Origin: Thermoplasmatota archaeon
GTDB lineage: Archaea; Thermoplasmatota; Penumbrarchaeia; Penumbrarchaeales; Penumbrarchaeaceae
Assembly: GCA_030600725.1 (NCBI GenBank)
Contig: JAUVLN010000069.1
Location: 1 to 8,816 of the forward strand
Direction: 5' to 3'
Length of the DNA: 8,816 nucleotides
Of the stretch, positions 1-6,586 are shown one piece after another. The translations under genes were made by a program, and so were the position numbers. Each line of letters begins with the position of its first letter. Position 1 is the stretch's first letter. The notes below the pieces were generated by a model. It saw only the letters and a list, made by a program, of their open reading frames with translations, was not told where the DNA came from and made no database searches.

Positions 1-25
1 TTGGTGGTGGGTCGCTCCCAGGCAG

Positions 26-2023
26 ATGAATGAGATGGAAACCATAGAGAAGCTGGAGAAATGGCTCCTGACCAGGGGGATCAAATCCACAAAGGATGTA
101 AAGGTCCCAAAGCTGATGATGAAGCAGGTCATAGGTCAGGACGAGGCAGTGAAGGTCGCCAAGAAGGCGGCCAAGCAGAGGCGCCATCTCCTTCTCATCG
201 GCGATCCCGGCACGGGTAAATCGATGATCGCCAACTCCATGGTGGAATATCTTCCTTCGGAGGAGCTTGAGGATGTTATCGCATACCCCAACTCCGAGGA
301 TCCGAACGAACCCAGGATAAGGGTGGTTCCCGGCGGAAAGGGCAAGGACATCGTGAAGGTCCAGAAGGCCCAGGCGCAGCTGAAGAAGGAGAAGAAGAAC
401 TCCATGAAATACTTCATAATCGCCGCCATGGTGGTGATCTCGTTCGCCCTCTTCCTCTATCGTATGGATGTGACCTACCTGATATTCGGAGGATTGGGCG
501 TCATCGGCGTATTCATATTCTTCAGGTTCCTATCCATGTCCAAGAAGGACGATGATATGGTCCCAAAGCTTCTGATCGGCAATGAGAAGAATTCCAAACC
601 TCTGTTCATAGACGCTACCGGCGCCCATGCGGGATCCCTGCTGGGCGACGTCAAGCACGATCCGTTCCAGAGCGGGGGATTGGAGACCCCCCCTCATGAG
701 AGGGTGGAGATCGGGGCCATCCACAAGGCAAACAAGGGCGTCCTCTTCATCGATGAGATCAATCTGCTTAGACCCGAATCCCAGCAGTCCCTGCTGACGG
801 CGATGCAGGAGAAGAAGTTCTCCATATTCGGCCAGTCCGAGAGATCGGCCGGCGCCATGGTCAAGACGGAACCCACACCGTGTGATTTCATCCTCGTTGC
901 AGCGGGGAACCTGGATTCCGTATACGGACGTGAAGCATCCGACGGCCAGAGGTACGGGGGAATGCACCCCGCGCTACGGTCCAGGATCCGTGGTTACGGA
1001 TACGAGGTATACGTTCACAATACAATGAAGGATACCCTCAAGAACAGGCTCAAGGTCGTCCGGTTCATCGCACAGGAGGTGAAGAAGGACGGGAAGATCC
1101 CCCATCTCAACTCCAATGCCATAGCAGAGGTCATAAGGGAGGCTCAGCGCAGGAGCGGCGTTAGGGGCGAGCTGTCCCTCCGTTTCAGGGAGCTTGGTGG
1201 ACTGGTCAGGGCGTCCGGGGATCTTGCCAGGGATAAAAGGCACAAGACCGTGACCGGAGAAGATGTGATCCTTGGAAAGGTATTCGCCAGATCGCTTGAA
1301 CAGCAGGTGGCGGACCAGACTCTCGAGAAGAGGAAGGCGTACTCGCTGATCAGATCGACCGGACATCAGGTAGGGGTCGTCAACGGCCTTGCCGTGATGC
1401 AGGGGGATCAGAGCCTCTCCGAGATGTCGGGCATAGTGACCCGTATCGCTGCAGAGGTCACCGCGGCATCATCGAAGGCGGAGGGGAGGATCATCGCCAC
1501 GGGAAAGCTAGGCGATATCGCAAGGGAGTCCGTTCAGAACGTATCGGTCCTTTTCAAGAAGATCACGGGTAAGGACATATCGGAATACGATCTTCACATT
1601 CAGTTCGTGGACACCTATGGGGTGGAAGGCGACTCCGCATCCATCTCCATCGCGACCGCGGTGATCTCCGCGTTGGAGGAGATACCCATCAGGCAGGATG
1701 TCGCAATGACGGGATCACTGTCGATAAGGGGAGAGGTACTGCCCGTGGGCGGGGTAACGGCGAAGATAGAGGCCGCTGTGAAGGCCGGGATATCCACGGT
1801 ATTGATCCCATCCGCCAACGAACGGGATGTCTTGCTGGAGGAGAAGTACGAGAAGAAGGTGAACATCGTTCCCGTCTCCGACATAAAGGAGGTCCTATCC
1901 CATGCCCTGGTGTCGGACCTCAGGAAGGACTCACTTGTGGACAAGCTCAAACATCTCTTCAAGGGAGCGGAGATCGTGGTGAACAGACCGATCACGAAGA
2001 CCGCTCATGCCCTGGAGATGTAA
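26..2023 (+). CDS. lonB: Archaeal LonB, membrane-anchored ATP-dependent protease
   Basis: ATP-dependent serine protease of the archaeal LonB family (MEROPS S16), which degrades misfolded and regulatory proteins at the inner face of the membrane. Seen in the 665-residue product: Walker A GDPGTGKS at 59-66, two adjacent hydrophobic segments at about 128-145 and 149-168 placed between Walker A and Walker B as is usual for LonB, Walker B GVLFIDEIN at 238-246, MHPALRSRIRGYGYE at 313-327, and a C-terminal protease domain from about 440. The catalytic dyad is Ser537 in VEGDSAS and Lys580 in GGVTAK. There is no Lon N-terminal substrate domain, as expected for LonB. Length fits the family. The start is chosen at the first ATG; a second ATG lies three codons on, and the frame stays open to the window edge, so an upstream start is not excluded. 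A stretch at 298-312 looks about 11 residues longer than in homologues I recall. Family assignment is very secure. Confidence 0.97.
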   Translation: MNEMETIEKLEKWLLTRGIKSTKDVKVPKLMMKQVIGQDEAVKVAKKAAKQRRHLLLIGDPGTGKSMIANSMVEYLPSEELEDVIAYPNSEDPNEPRIRVVPGGKGKDIVKVQKAQAQLKKEKKNSMKYFIIAAMVVISFALFLYRMDVTYLIFGGLGVIGVFIFFRFLSMSKKDDDMVPKLLIGNEKNSKPLFIDATGAHAGSLLGDVKHDPFQSGGLETPPHERVEIGAIHKANKGVLFIDEINLLRPESQQSLLTAMQEKKFSIFGQSERSAGAMVKTEPTPCDFILVAAGNLDSVYGREASDGQRYGGMHPALRSRIRGYGYEVYVHNTMKDTLKNRLKVVRFIAQEVKKDGKIPHLNSNAIAEVIREAQRRSGVRGELSLRFRELGGLVRASGDLARDKRHKTVTGEDVILGKVFARSLEQQVADQTLEKRKAYSLIRSTGHQVGVVNGLAVMQGDQSLSEMSGIVTRIAAEVTAASSKAEGRIIATGKLGDIARESVQNVSVLFKKITGKDISEYDLHIQFVDTYGVEGDSASISIATAVISALEEIPIRQDVAMTGSLSIRGEVLPVGGVTAKIEAAVKAGISTVLIPSANERDVLLEEKYEKKVNIVPVSDIKEVLSHALVSDLRKDSLVDKLKHLFKGAEIVVNRPITKTAHALEM

Positions 2024-2115
2024 GGGTACTCATCGATCAACAGAGGATCTTTGATCGCTTTTCCTGGTGCTAAAGCTTCTGGACATACAAAAGCGGCCCC
2101 ACATTCTTTGACCAT
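2005..2115 (-). other. Doubtful small ORF opposite the end of lonB
   Basis: A 36-residue minus-strand ORF from an ATG at 2115 begins MVKECGAAFVCPEALAP and ends ISRA. The open frame extends upstream to 2223, and in that extension another Cys gives the spacing C-x8-C-x5-C-P. Codons are AT-richer than in neighbouring genes. The ORF overlaps the last codons of lonB tail to tail. A palindromic TATA-like element at 2149-2158 lies upstream in a usable position, but no ribosome binding site is seen. I do not recognise the sequence. It may be chance in AT-rich spacer DNA or the remnant of a gene; I would not annotate it as a gene without homologues. Confidence 0.15.
2034..2062 (+). terminator. Possible weak terminator behind lonB
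   Basis: A 7-bp inverted repeat, CGATCAA (2034-2040) and TTGATCG (2051-2057), with a 10-base loop is followed by C and T4 (2059-2062), 11 bases after the lonB stop. The stem is short and the T tract weak, so this is only a candidate. Confidence 0.35.
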
Positions 2116-2148
2116 TTTATCCGCTTTACATACTCGAATATAGGTGGA

Positions 2149-2158
2149 TTTTATATAA
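2149..2158. promoter_or_regulatory. TATA-like element, distal
   Basis: TTTTATATAA contains the self-complementary core TTATATAA, a good match to the archaeal TATA box. On the plus strand it would start transcription near 2182 and leave a leader of about 130 bases before the surface-protein start at 2314. Being palindromic, it could also face the minus strand. No promoter evidence beyond the sequence match. Confidence 0.4.
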
Positions 2159-2234
2159 GAAGAGTGGATTCCATGGATGTCTCGAAGGGCGCAGGGTCCA
2201 GTATGTTGATGCAGGATTATCACATCCCATCAAC

Positions 2235-2256
2235 TATAAATATACCTTGTATATTT
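2235..2256 (+). promoter_or_regulatory. Proximal TATA-like box inside a perfect palindrome
   Basis: TATAAATATA (2235-2244) matches an archaeal TATA box and would place the transcript start near 2265, giving a leader of about 50 bases to the start at 2314. It overlaps a perfect inverted repeat, AAATATAC (2238-2245) and GTATATTT (2249-2256), with a 3-base centre. A repressor bound here would block TBP. The operator role is inferred from position and symmetry only. Confidence 0.5.
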
Positions 2257-2300
2257 GAGGGACAAACCCAGCTAACGCTTGGTTTAAACGGACGTAACAT

Positions 2301-2305
2301 GGAGG
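2301..2305 (+). promoter_or_regulatory. Shine-Dalgarno GGAGG that fixes the surface-protein start
   Basis: GGAGG lies 8 bases before the ATG at 2314, directly ahead of the signal-peptide-like N terminus. The in-frame ATG at 2299 overlaps this site and has no such motif upstream, and the ATG at 2164 would add 50 unconvincing residues. This decides the start at 2314. Confidence 0.75.
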
Positions 2306-2313
2306 AACTGTTG

Positions 2314-5184
2314 ATGTCGGATACGACATACGTAAAGATATGGGGCATTTTTGTAATGCTCAGCCTCATGCTGACCGCAATGTTGGTCGTACCAGCAGGG
2401 GTCACCGGAGAGGGAATGGCAACATTGAAGGTTTCTGTAAGGGATGATGTGTACCTGGATTCGGTATCCGGTGCGACCGTTACATGTGTGAACGTCCATT
2501 CCGGCGTTGGTTACACCCTTTACGAGGACAATTTCAAGTACAAGGCCGATGTGATGCCCGGAACCTACAGGATAACGGCTGTGGCCGAGGGTTACAATGA
2601 CAATTTCGTCGTGGAGGCCAAGATCGAGGGAGGCGAGGTCAGGATCTCGCAGATATACCTCGAGAGGATCGGCCATGGTGCTGACATCGAGGTCAGGATC
2701 TACGCCGATGACGAGGATGACGGTAACGAGATCGAGGGAGCTCAGGTCCACATATATTCAGGCACCTCCCATATGATGGTGAAGACCACGGAGAAGGGAT
2801 ATGGTAACATGTCCGTACCCTTTGGCGACAGCCTCCACCTCCTCGTTTTCGAGGAGGGGTACCTCACCCATTCTGCCAACATCGAGCTGAACGAGAGCGT
2901 TGACCTTTACAAGAAGAACATCACACTCAGCGAGGAGCCCTCCACAAGGGAGGGGTCTTACAGGGTCATGGGCTTTGTCAAGAGCGGGGACCTTTTCGTT
3001 CCCGACCTGACCCCCTATCTGTGGGATGTCAACAAAGGCCACCTTGTCCCCATCGAGAGCGATGAGGACGGAGCCATCACGCTCCCTGCATACGAGTCGA
3101 TCTTCAGGCTCCTCATCGAGGCGCCCGGATACGATCCGATCTGGAGGGATGATATCGACCTCGTGGCCAACACCTACTACGGAGGCCTCGAGACCACCTT
3201 CGAGATGACGGAGGTGCTGGTGGAGGAGATGAAGCTAACAACCATCGATCTATCGGGCGACATAACCAATCCCGTGATCGATACCCACTGGGTGCTGGAC
3301 GCGAACTCGAACCTGTACGGTTTCTACAATGATCTGGGCAATCCCAGGATGCAGATCTCGGATCTGTTCTTCTCCCCGGGTTGGGGCATGGTCGAGGAGG
3401 ATGACGCGATGATGGTCGAGGAGGCGCTCGCCTCCTATGGACCTGCATGGCTGACAACAGACGATTTCCTCAGCGTAAACGATAATGGATACAAATGGAA
3501 CGGCACCTACACCGTTGATGCGATGGGATTTGAGGGGTCCGTATTCAACACCACCCATCCGGTGGTGGACATGACCGCACATTACGAGATGGTCGACGAT
3601 ACCGATTTCAAGGAGGGCGATGATATCGCCGTTGATATCAAGGAGCTTCTCGAGAACGAGGAGATCAAGGTGATCCTCCCGGATAACTACGAGGTGCAGG
3701 GGAACTTCGACAAGGACATACTCGAGTTCGCCTACGATAACGCATACGAGGTTCTGGTGAAGGCCCCCATAGAGTTCACGGCAAAGGAGGCACAAGGCCC
3801 CGAGGCCGTACTGGTCCTCTTGAACGCATACGAGTTCTACGAGGTCGAAGACCAGAAGTTCATCGTTAAGACCGTGGAGAACGTCACGCTCTCAGCCAAG
3901 GGATCGAAGGACCCCGTAGGCGAGATAGAAACATATGAGTGGGACCTCCCTGTGAACGCCGTTCTGATCCTCCCCGAGGATGAGGATGACCTTTTTACAT
4001 CGGACGAGATCACGGTCCAGTTTACCAACAACAGGAACAGCTACCACAACATCACCGTGACCGTGAGGGACAGATCCGACAAGACGGATACCGCGTCCAT
4101 CTTGATCCTCCCCGACAGCGTGGAGCCGACGATCGATGATTATTCGGTGATCTATGAGGAGAGCGGGGAGAACGTCACCTACGACGGCAGCTATGAGGTC
4201 GAGGAGGATCTCACGCTCGTTTTCAACGCGTCCACCGCGATGGACAACGGCGAGATCGTGGACCATATCTGGATATTCGGTGAGGATTCATATCCGCTCA
4301 ACGGCGAGGTTGTCTCCCACGCCTTCTCCGATCCTGGCCAGTACAATATCTCATTGACCCTGGTGGACGGTGCGGGGAACGAGTGCCAGTTCAACAGGAG
4401 CATAAACGTATCCGATACCACCGAGCCAATGGCAGTGATCAAGCCCTTCGGCGAGATCATGCAGGGAGATGAGGTGGAGCTCAATGGTACCCAGTCCTAC
4501 GACCCCAGAACCACGGGATCGCTCTACGACGAGATCGTCTCATACGAATGGTCCTTCATCTACGGGGACATGAACGTGACGCTTTCGGGCGATGTGGTGA
4601 ACTTCACCTTTGATATCCCGGGTAACTATATGATAAACCTCACCGTCGAGGATGCATCAGGCATCACGGGGTGGGTCGAGAAGCTCATGGTGGTGCTCGG
4701 ACCCGATCTGGGGGTCAGGGGGATATCATTCGATCCCGATGAGAACCACGATGACTTCCGTGAGGGTGAGGAGGTCAAGATAATCATCGCCTATGCGAAC
4801 GACGGTCTTGTGGACTTCAACTCCACCTTCACCATCAGGGTGGAGGACAACGGCAAGAAGATCAAGGAGGTCGAGATAAACCCGGAGGTTCCGATCAAGG
4901 CGGGAGATGTTGTCTATTACAACTTCACCTACACGCTTGAGAAGGGATCGAGGGTGTTCAAGGTATACTTGGATTACAATGACGATATCCCCGAGCAGAA
5001 CGAGGAGAACAACGAGTTCGAGACCACGGTCTCCGTGGTCACGGAAAAGGGGTTCTTTGAGTGGTGGATGCTTCTTATCCTCTTCGCGGTGATAATCGTG
5101 ATCTACGTGGCATACATGAAGTATACCCGCGGCGAATGGGGATACGAGCCCATCGTCGAGTGGTGGAACAAGAGAAACGCTTGA
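2314..5184 (+). CDS. Large secreted, membrane-anchored surface protein with PKD-like and CARDB-like domains
   Basis: A 956-residue protein predicted to be exported and to stay anchored outside the cell. Residues about 8-30 form a hydrophobic signal segment. Then come beta-sandwich repeats resembling carboxypeptidase-regulatory or PEGA-type domains at about 36-117 and 122-206, possibly a third at 213-300, and a region I do not recognise (about 300-500). Three PKD-like domains follow at about 505-600, 605-702 and 704-795, with signatures such as EIVDHIWIFG, HAFSDPGQYNISLTLVDGAGN and EIVSYEWSF. A CARDB-like domain (about 797-909, ending DYNDDIPEQNEENNEFETTV) precedes a transmembrane helix at about 917-935 and a short basic cytoplasmic tail. 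The ectodomain is strongly acidic, almost free of cysteine (C58, C691), and has 18 N-x-S/T sequons, 13 of them after residue 520. No catalytic motif is visible. PKD and CARDB domains usually serve adhesion or structural roles; a cell-envelope glycoprotein is inferred. It appears monocistronic, with its own promoter and terminator. Confidence 0.85.
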   Translation: MSDTTYVKIWGIFVMLSLMLTAMLVVPAGVTGEGMATLKVSVRDDVYLDSVSGATVTCVNVHSGVGYTLYEDNFKYKADVMPGTYRITAVAEGYNDNFVVEAKIEGGEVRISQIYLERIGHGADIEVRIYADDEDDGNEIEGAQVHIYSGTSHMMVKTTEKGYGNMSVPFGDSLHLLVFEEGYLTHSANIELNESVDLYKKNITLSEEPSTREGSYRVMGFVKSGDLFVPDLTPYLWDVNKGHLVPIESDEDGAITLPAYESIFRLLIEAPGYDPIWRDDIDLVANTYYGGLETTFEMTEVLVEEMKLTTIDLSGDITNPVIDTHWVLDANSNLYGFYNDLGNPRMQISDLFFSPGWGMVEEDDAMMVEEALASYGPAWLTTDDFLSVNDNGYKWNGTYTVDAMGFEGSVFNTTHPVVDMTAHYEMVDDTDFKEGDDIAVDIKELLENEEIKVILPDNYEVQGNFDKDILEFAYDNAYEVLVKAPIEFTAKEAQGPEAVLVLLNAYEFYEVEDQKFIVKTVENVTLSAKGSKDPVGEIETYEWDLPVNAVLILPEDEDDLFTSDEITVQFTNNRNSYHNITVTVRDRSDKTDTASILILPDSVEPTIDDYSVIYEESGENVTYDGSYEVEEDLTLVFNASTAMDNGEIVDHIWIFGEDSYPLNGEVVSHAFSDPGQYNISLTLVDGAGNECQFNRSINVSDTTEPMAVIKPFGEIMQGDEVELNGTQSYDPRTTGSLYDEIVSYEWSFIYGDMNVTLSGDVVNFTFDIPGNYMINLTVEDASGITGWVEKLMVVLGPDLGVRGISFDPDENHDDFREGEEVKIIIAYANDGLVDFNSTFTIRVEDNGKKIKEVEINPEVPIKAGDVVYYNFTYTLEKGSRVFKVYLDYNDDIPEQNEENNEFETTVSVVTEKGFFEWWMLLILFAVIIVIYVAYMKYTRGEWGYEPIVEWWNKRNA

Positions 5185-5206
5185 ACGCACCACTGTGAAC
5201 AGACAC

Positions 5207-5238
5207 GGCCGGGGGTTAACCTCCCGGCCTTTTTTTTT
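5207..5238 (+). terminator. Strong hairpin and T9 terminator of the surface-protein gene
   Basis: GGCCGGG (5207-5213) pairs with CCCGGCC (5223-5229) around the self-complementary GGTTAACC, followed directly by nine T residues (5230-5238). It begins 22 bases after the surface-protein stop codon. This is the clearest terminator in the window. Confidence 0.85.
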
Positions 5239-5239
5239 C

Positions 5240-5294
5240 AAAATATTACTTAAACATTACTCAGATATATTTTGAAAAAACAGGAAAAATCCAT
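5240..5294 (+). repeat. Direct repeat, copy A
   Basis: A block of about 55 bp starting AAAATATTACTTAAACATTA and ending GGAAAAATCCAT. It recurs 121 bases downstream at 5361-5416 with one substitution (AAACATT against AAGCATT) and small length differences in the A tract, the C after it and before the final CCAT. It begins immediately behind the T9 terminator and is AT-rich. Function unknown. Confidence 0.9.
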
Positions 5295-5303
5295 GATTTT
5301 TCC
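5283..5303. repeat. Perfect 9-bp inverted repeat
   Basis: GGAAAAATC (5283-5291) and GATTTTTCC (5295-5303) flank a 3-base CAT centre. It straddles the end of repeat copy A; the right arm has no counterpart after copy B. It could be a hairpin in RNA or a protein-binding palindrome. Confidence 0.8.
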
Positions 5304-5310
5304 GATGTTT

Positions 5311-5349
5311 GAATGTTTAAGAGCTCAGATTAATCTCAACTTAACATTC
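5311..5349. repeat. Nested inverted repeat between the two direct repeats
   Basis: GAATGTTTAAG (5311-5321) and CTTAACATTC (5340-5349) are complementary apart from one unpaired base. They enclose a 10-bp palindrome AGATTAATCT (5327-5336). The outer arms carry the same CTTAA-CATT motif found inside both direct repeats. Confidence 0.7.
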
Positions 5350-5360
5350 ACTTTCAGTGT

Positions 5361-5416
5361 AAAATATTACTTAAGCATTACTCAGATATATTTTGAAAAA
5401 AACCAGGAAAAACCAT
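5361..5416 (+). repeat. Direct repeat, copy B
   Basis: Second copy of the block seen at 5240-5294, starting AAAATATTACTTAAGCATTA and ending GGAAAAACCAT. It ends six bases before the endA stop codon on the opposite strand. Its A tracts read as T tracts on the minus strand. Confidence 0.9.
5396..5412 (-). terminator. Likely T-rich terminator of endA
   Basis: On the minus strand, TTTTTCCTGGTTTTTTT follows the endA stop by about 10 bases. Archaeal terminators are often simple T-rich runs without a hairpin, so this is a plausible stop for endA transcription. Copy A of the repeat supplies a similar tract further on. Confidence 0.45.
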
Positions 5417-5422
5417 TTCACT

Positions 5423-6451
5423 TCACGGTTTGAACCACTCGATGCTCAGATAGGCTACTTTTCCCGGCTCGTGGTGTGGGTCGCTGACACCCTCGGGAAT
5501 GAGCGCGAAGATCATCCTTTTATTCACGCTGTGGCAGAGGCGGACGCATCTGGATATCTCCTCCCACGTCATGCGATCGCCCTCGGGGATGCAGTGTACG
5601 AGAAGAGAGGAGTGGGAGTCCTCCGGGGACGACGTGTATATCCTGAAGTGGGCCCCGTACTTGAAACCCGTCCTGATGTACCAATCCCTCTCCGAAAGGT
5701 CACGATAGACGATATCCTTCAGGTGCTTCTCATCAGAATCCCTCGCAAAGAGCATCCTGTCCTCCTCGTTCGAGAGGAAGAGGCACTCTCCCATTTCGGT
5801 TCCCATGAACCCCCTGTCATGGATATCCTCTTTGCCATCTCCCCAGAAAATGGACCCCCCTTCAGGTATCGTTGTCCTATCCTCCTTCCCAATGACGTAT
5901 CCGGGATCCTCGATACCCGTTCCCTTCTCAGGGAACACCTGGGATCCAACCTCGATATCATAGTATGTCAGGTCCCAATCGCTGTCGACGATGGCGGATA
6001 CGGACCTGAGGCGGATGTGATCTCTGGTGAGCGCTTCGATCCAGAGCCCCTTGATGCTGACCGAGTCGGTCTCCCGATATACCTGATACCAGCTGTCGGC
6101 CTTTCCAGTCCCCGGCCTGTCTCCTCTCCTGTATATAGAGAACCCGGAGTTACCGGCCCTTATAGCAACCAGCCCCCTGTTCCTGAGGTCCCTGTAAACG
6201 ATATATCGGTCCATGAACCCCTTATCCTGTGCCATCCCCATCTCCAGTAGATAACGGAGGTCGGCAATGGGGCCTGACCTGCTCTTTTTGATGGCTATCC
6301 TCCCGTTCTCCAGAAGGTATGCAGCCTCGATCAGGTCGAGGGTCAAGGGCCCGCCGGAGTGGGTCTGACCGTATGAACCCTTGTTCATCAGGGTTGAGGC
6401 GAGGTTCCTCTCCTGAATGAACACCTTGCCGTTCCTGATGTAACAGGCCAT
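5423..6451 (-). CDS. endA: tRNA-splicing endonuclease, two-repeat (dimer-type) subunit
   Basis: Cuts introns out of tRNA and rRNA precursors at the bulge-helix-bulge motif, leaving ends for the RNA ligase. The 342-residue protein is a fusion of two related units, as in the dimeric enzymes of Archaeoglobus and Thermoplasma. The N-terminal half (NKGSYGQ at 23-29, IVYRDLRNRGLVAIR at 84-98, FSIYRRG at 104-110) lacks the catalytic histidine and lysine and is structural. The C-terminal half repeats the pattern (IVYRDLSERDWYIRTGFKYG at 247-266) and keeps the catalytic triad: Tyr272 in HFRIY, His280 in DSHSSLLVH and Lys311 in HSVNKRM. The ATG at 6451 is the first start after an in-frame TGA at 6467-6469. 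There is no Shine-Dalgarno, so the transcript may be leaderless or have a short leader. The gene is divergent from uppS and convergent with the surface-protein gene. Length and motifs fit well. Confidence 0.95.
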   Translation of the reverse strand: MACYIRNGKVFIQERNLASTLMNKGSYGQTHSGGPLTLDLIEAAYLLENGRIAIKKSRSGPIADLRYLLEMGMAQDKGFMDRYIVYRDLRNRGLVAIRAGNSGFSIYRRGDRPGTGKADSWYQVYRETDSVSIKGLWIEALTRDHIRLRSVSAIVDSDWDLTYYDIEVGSQVFPEKGTGIEDPGYVIGKEDRTTIPEGGSIFWGDGKEDIHDRGFMGTEMGECLFLSNEEDRMLFARDSDEKHLKDIVYRDLSERDWYIRTGFKYGAHFRIYTSSPEDSHSSLLVHCIPEGDRMTWEEISRCVRLCHSVNKRMIFALIPEGVSDPHHEPGKVAYLSIEWFKP

Positions 6452-6502
6452 GAAGGACCAACGCTTTCAGGTAGAATAACGTTGCGTCCTATGGGCTAGC
6501 TT

Positions 6503-6515
6503 CTTATAGATTATA
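6503..6515. promoter_or_regulatory. Shared TATA-like element between endA and uppS
   Basis: CTTATAGATTATA lies in the 135-base divergent spacer. On the plus strand it would start transcription near 6530, about 55 bases before the uppS GTG. On the minus strand (TATAATCTATAAG) it would start near 6480, about 30 bases before the endA ATG. Assignment is by sequence and spacing only. Confidence 0.4.
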
Positions 6516-6586
6516 CAGATTATCCATCGATATCGACGGGGGGCAGTCATATAGCCGATATTTCACGTTCCATAACCAAGGGCATA

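Noticed and set aside
2164..2313. Extension of the surface protein by 50 residues from the ATG at 2164
   Set aside because: The extension would place translated sequence over the proximal TATA box and palindrome, puts the signal peptide in the interior, and ignores the GGAGG site 8 bases before the ATG at 2314.
5240..5416. CRISPR array or replication origin
   Set aside because: There are only two copies of a long repeat with one spacer, no cas genes, and no cdc6/orc gene nearby, so neither reading is supported.
5393..6250. A 285-codon plus-strand open frame covering most of endA
   Set aside because: It is antisense to endA, which has full family motifs and catalytic residues. The plus-strand product matches nothing I know and has no sensible ribosome binding site.
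6491..6499. Pyrrolysine readthrough of the TAG ahead of uppS
   Set aside because: Three of the eight genes here end in TAG, which is unlikely in a genome that routinely reads TAG as an amino acid, and the extension would be longer than usual for the family.
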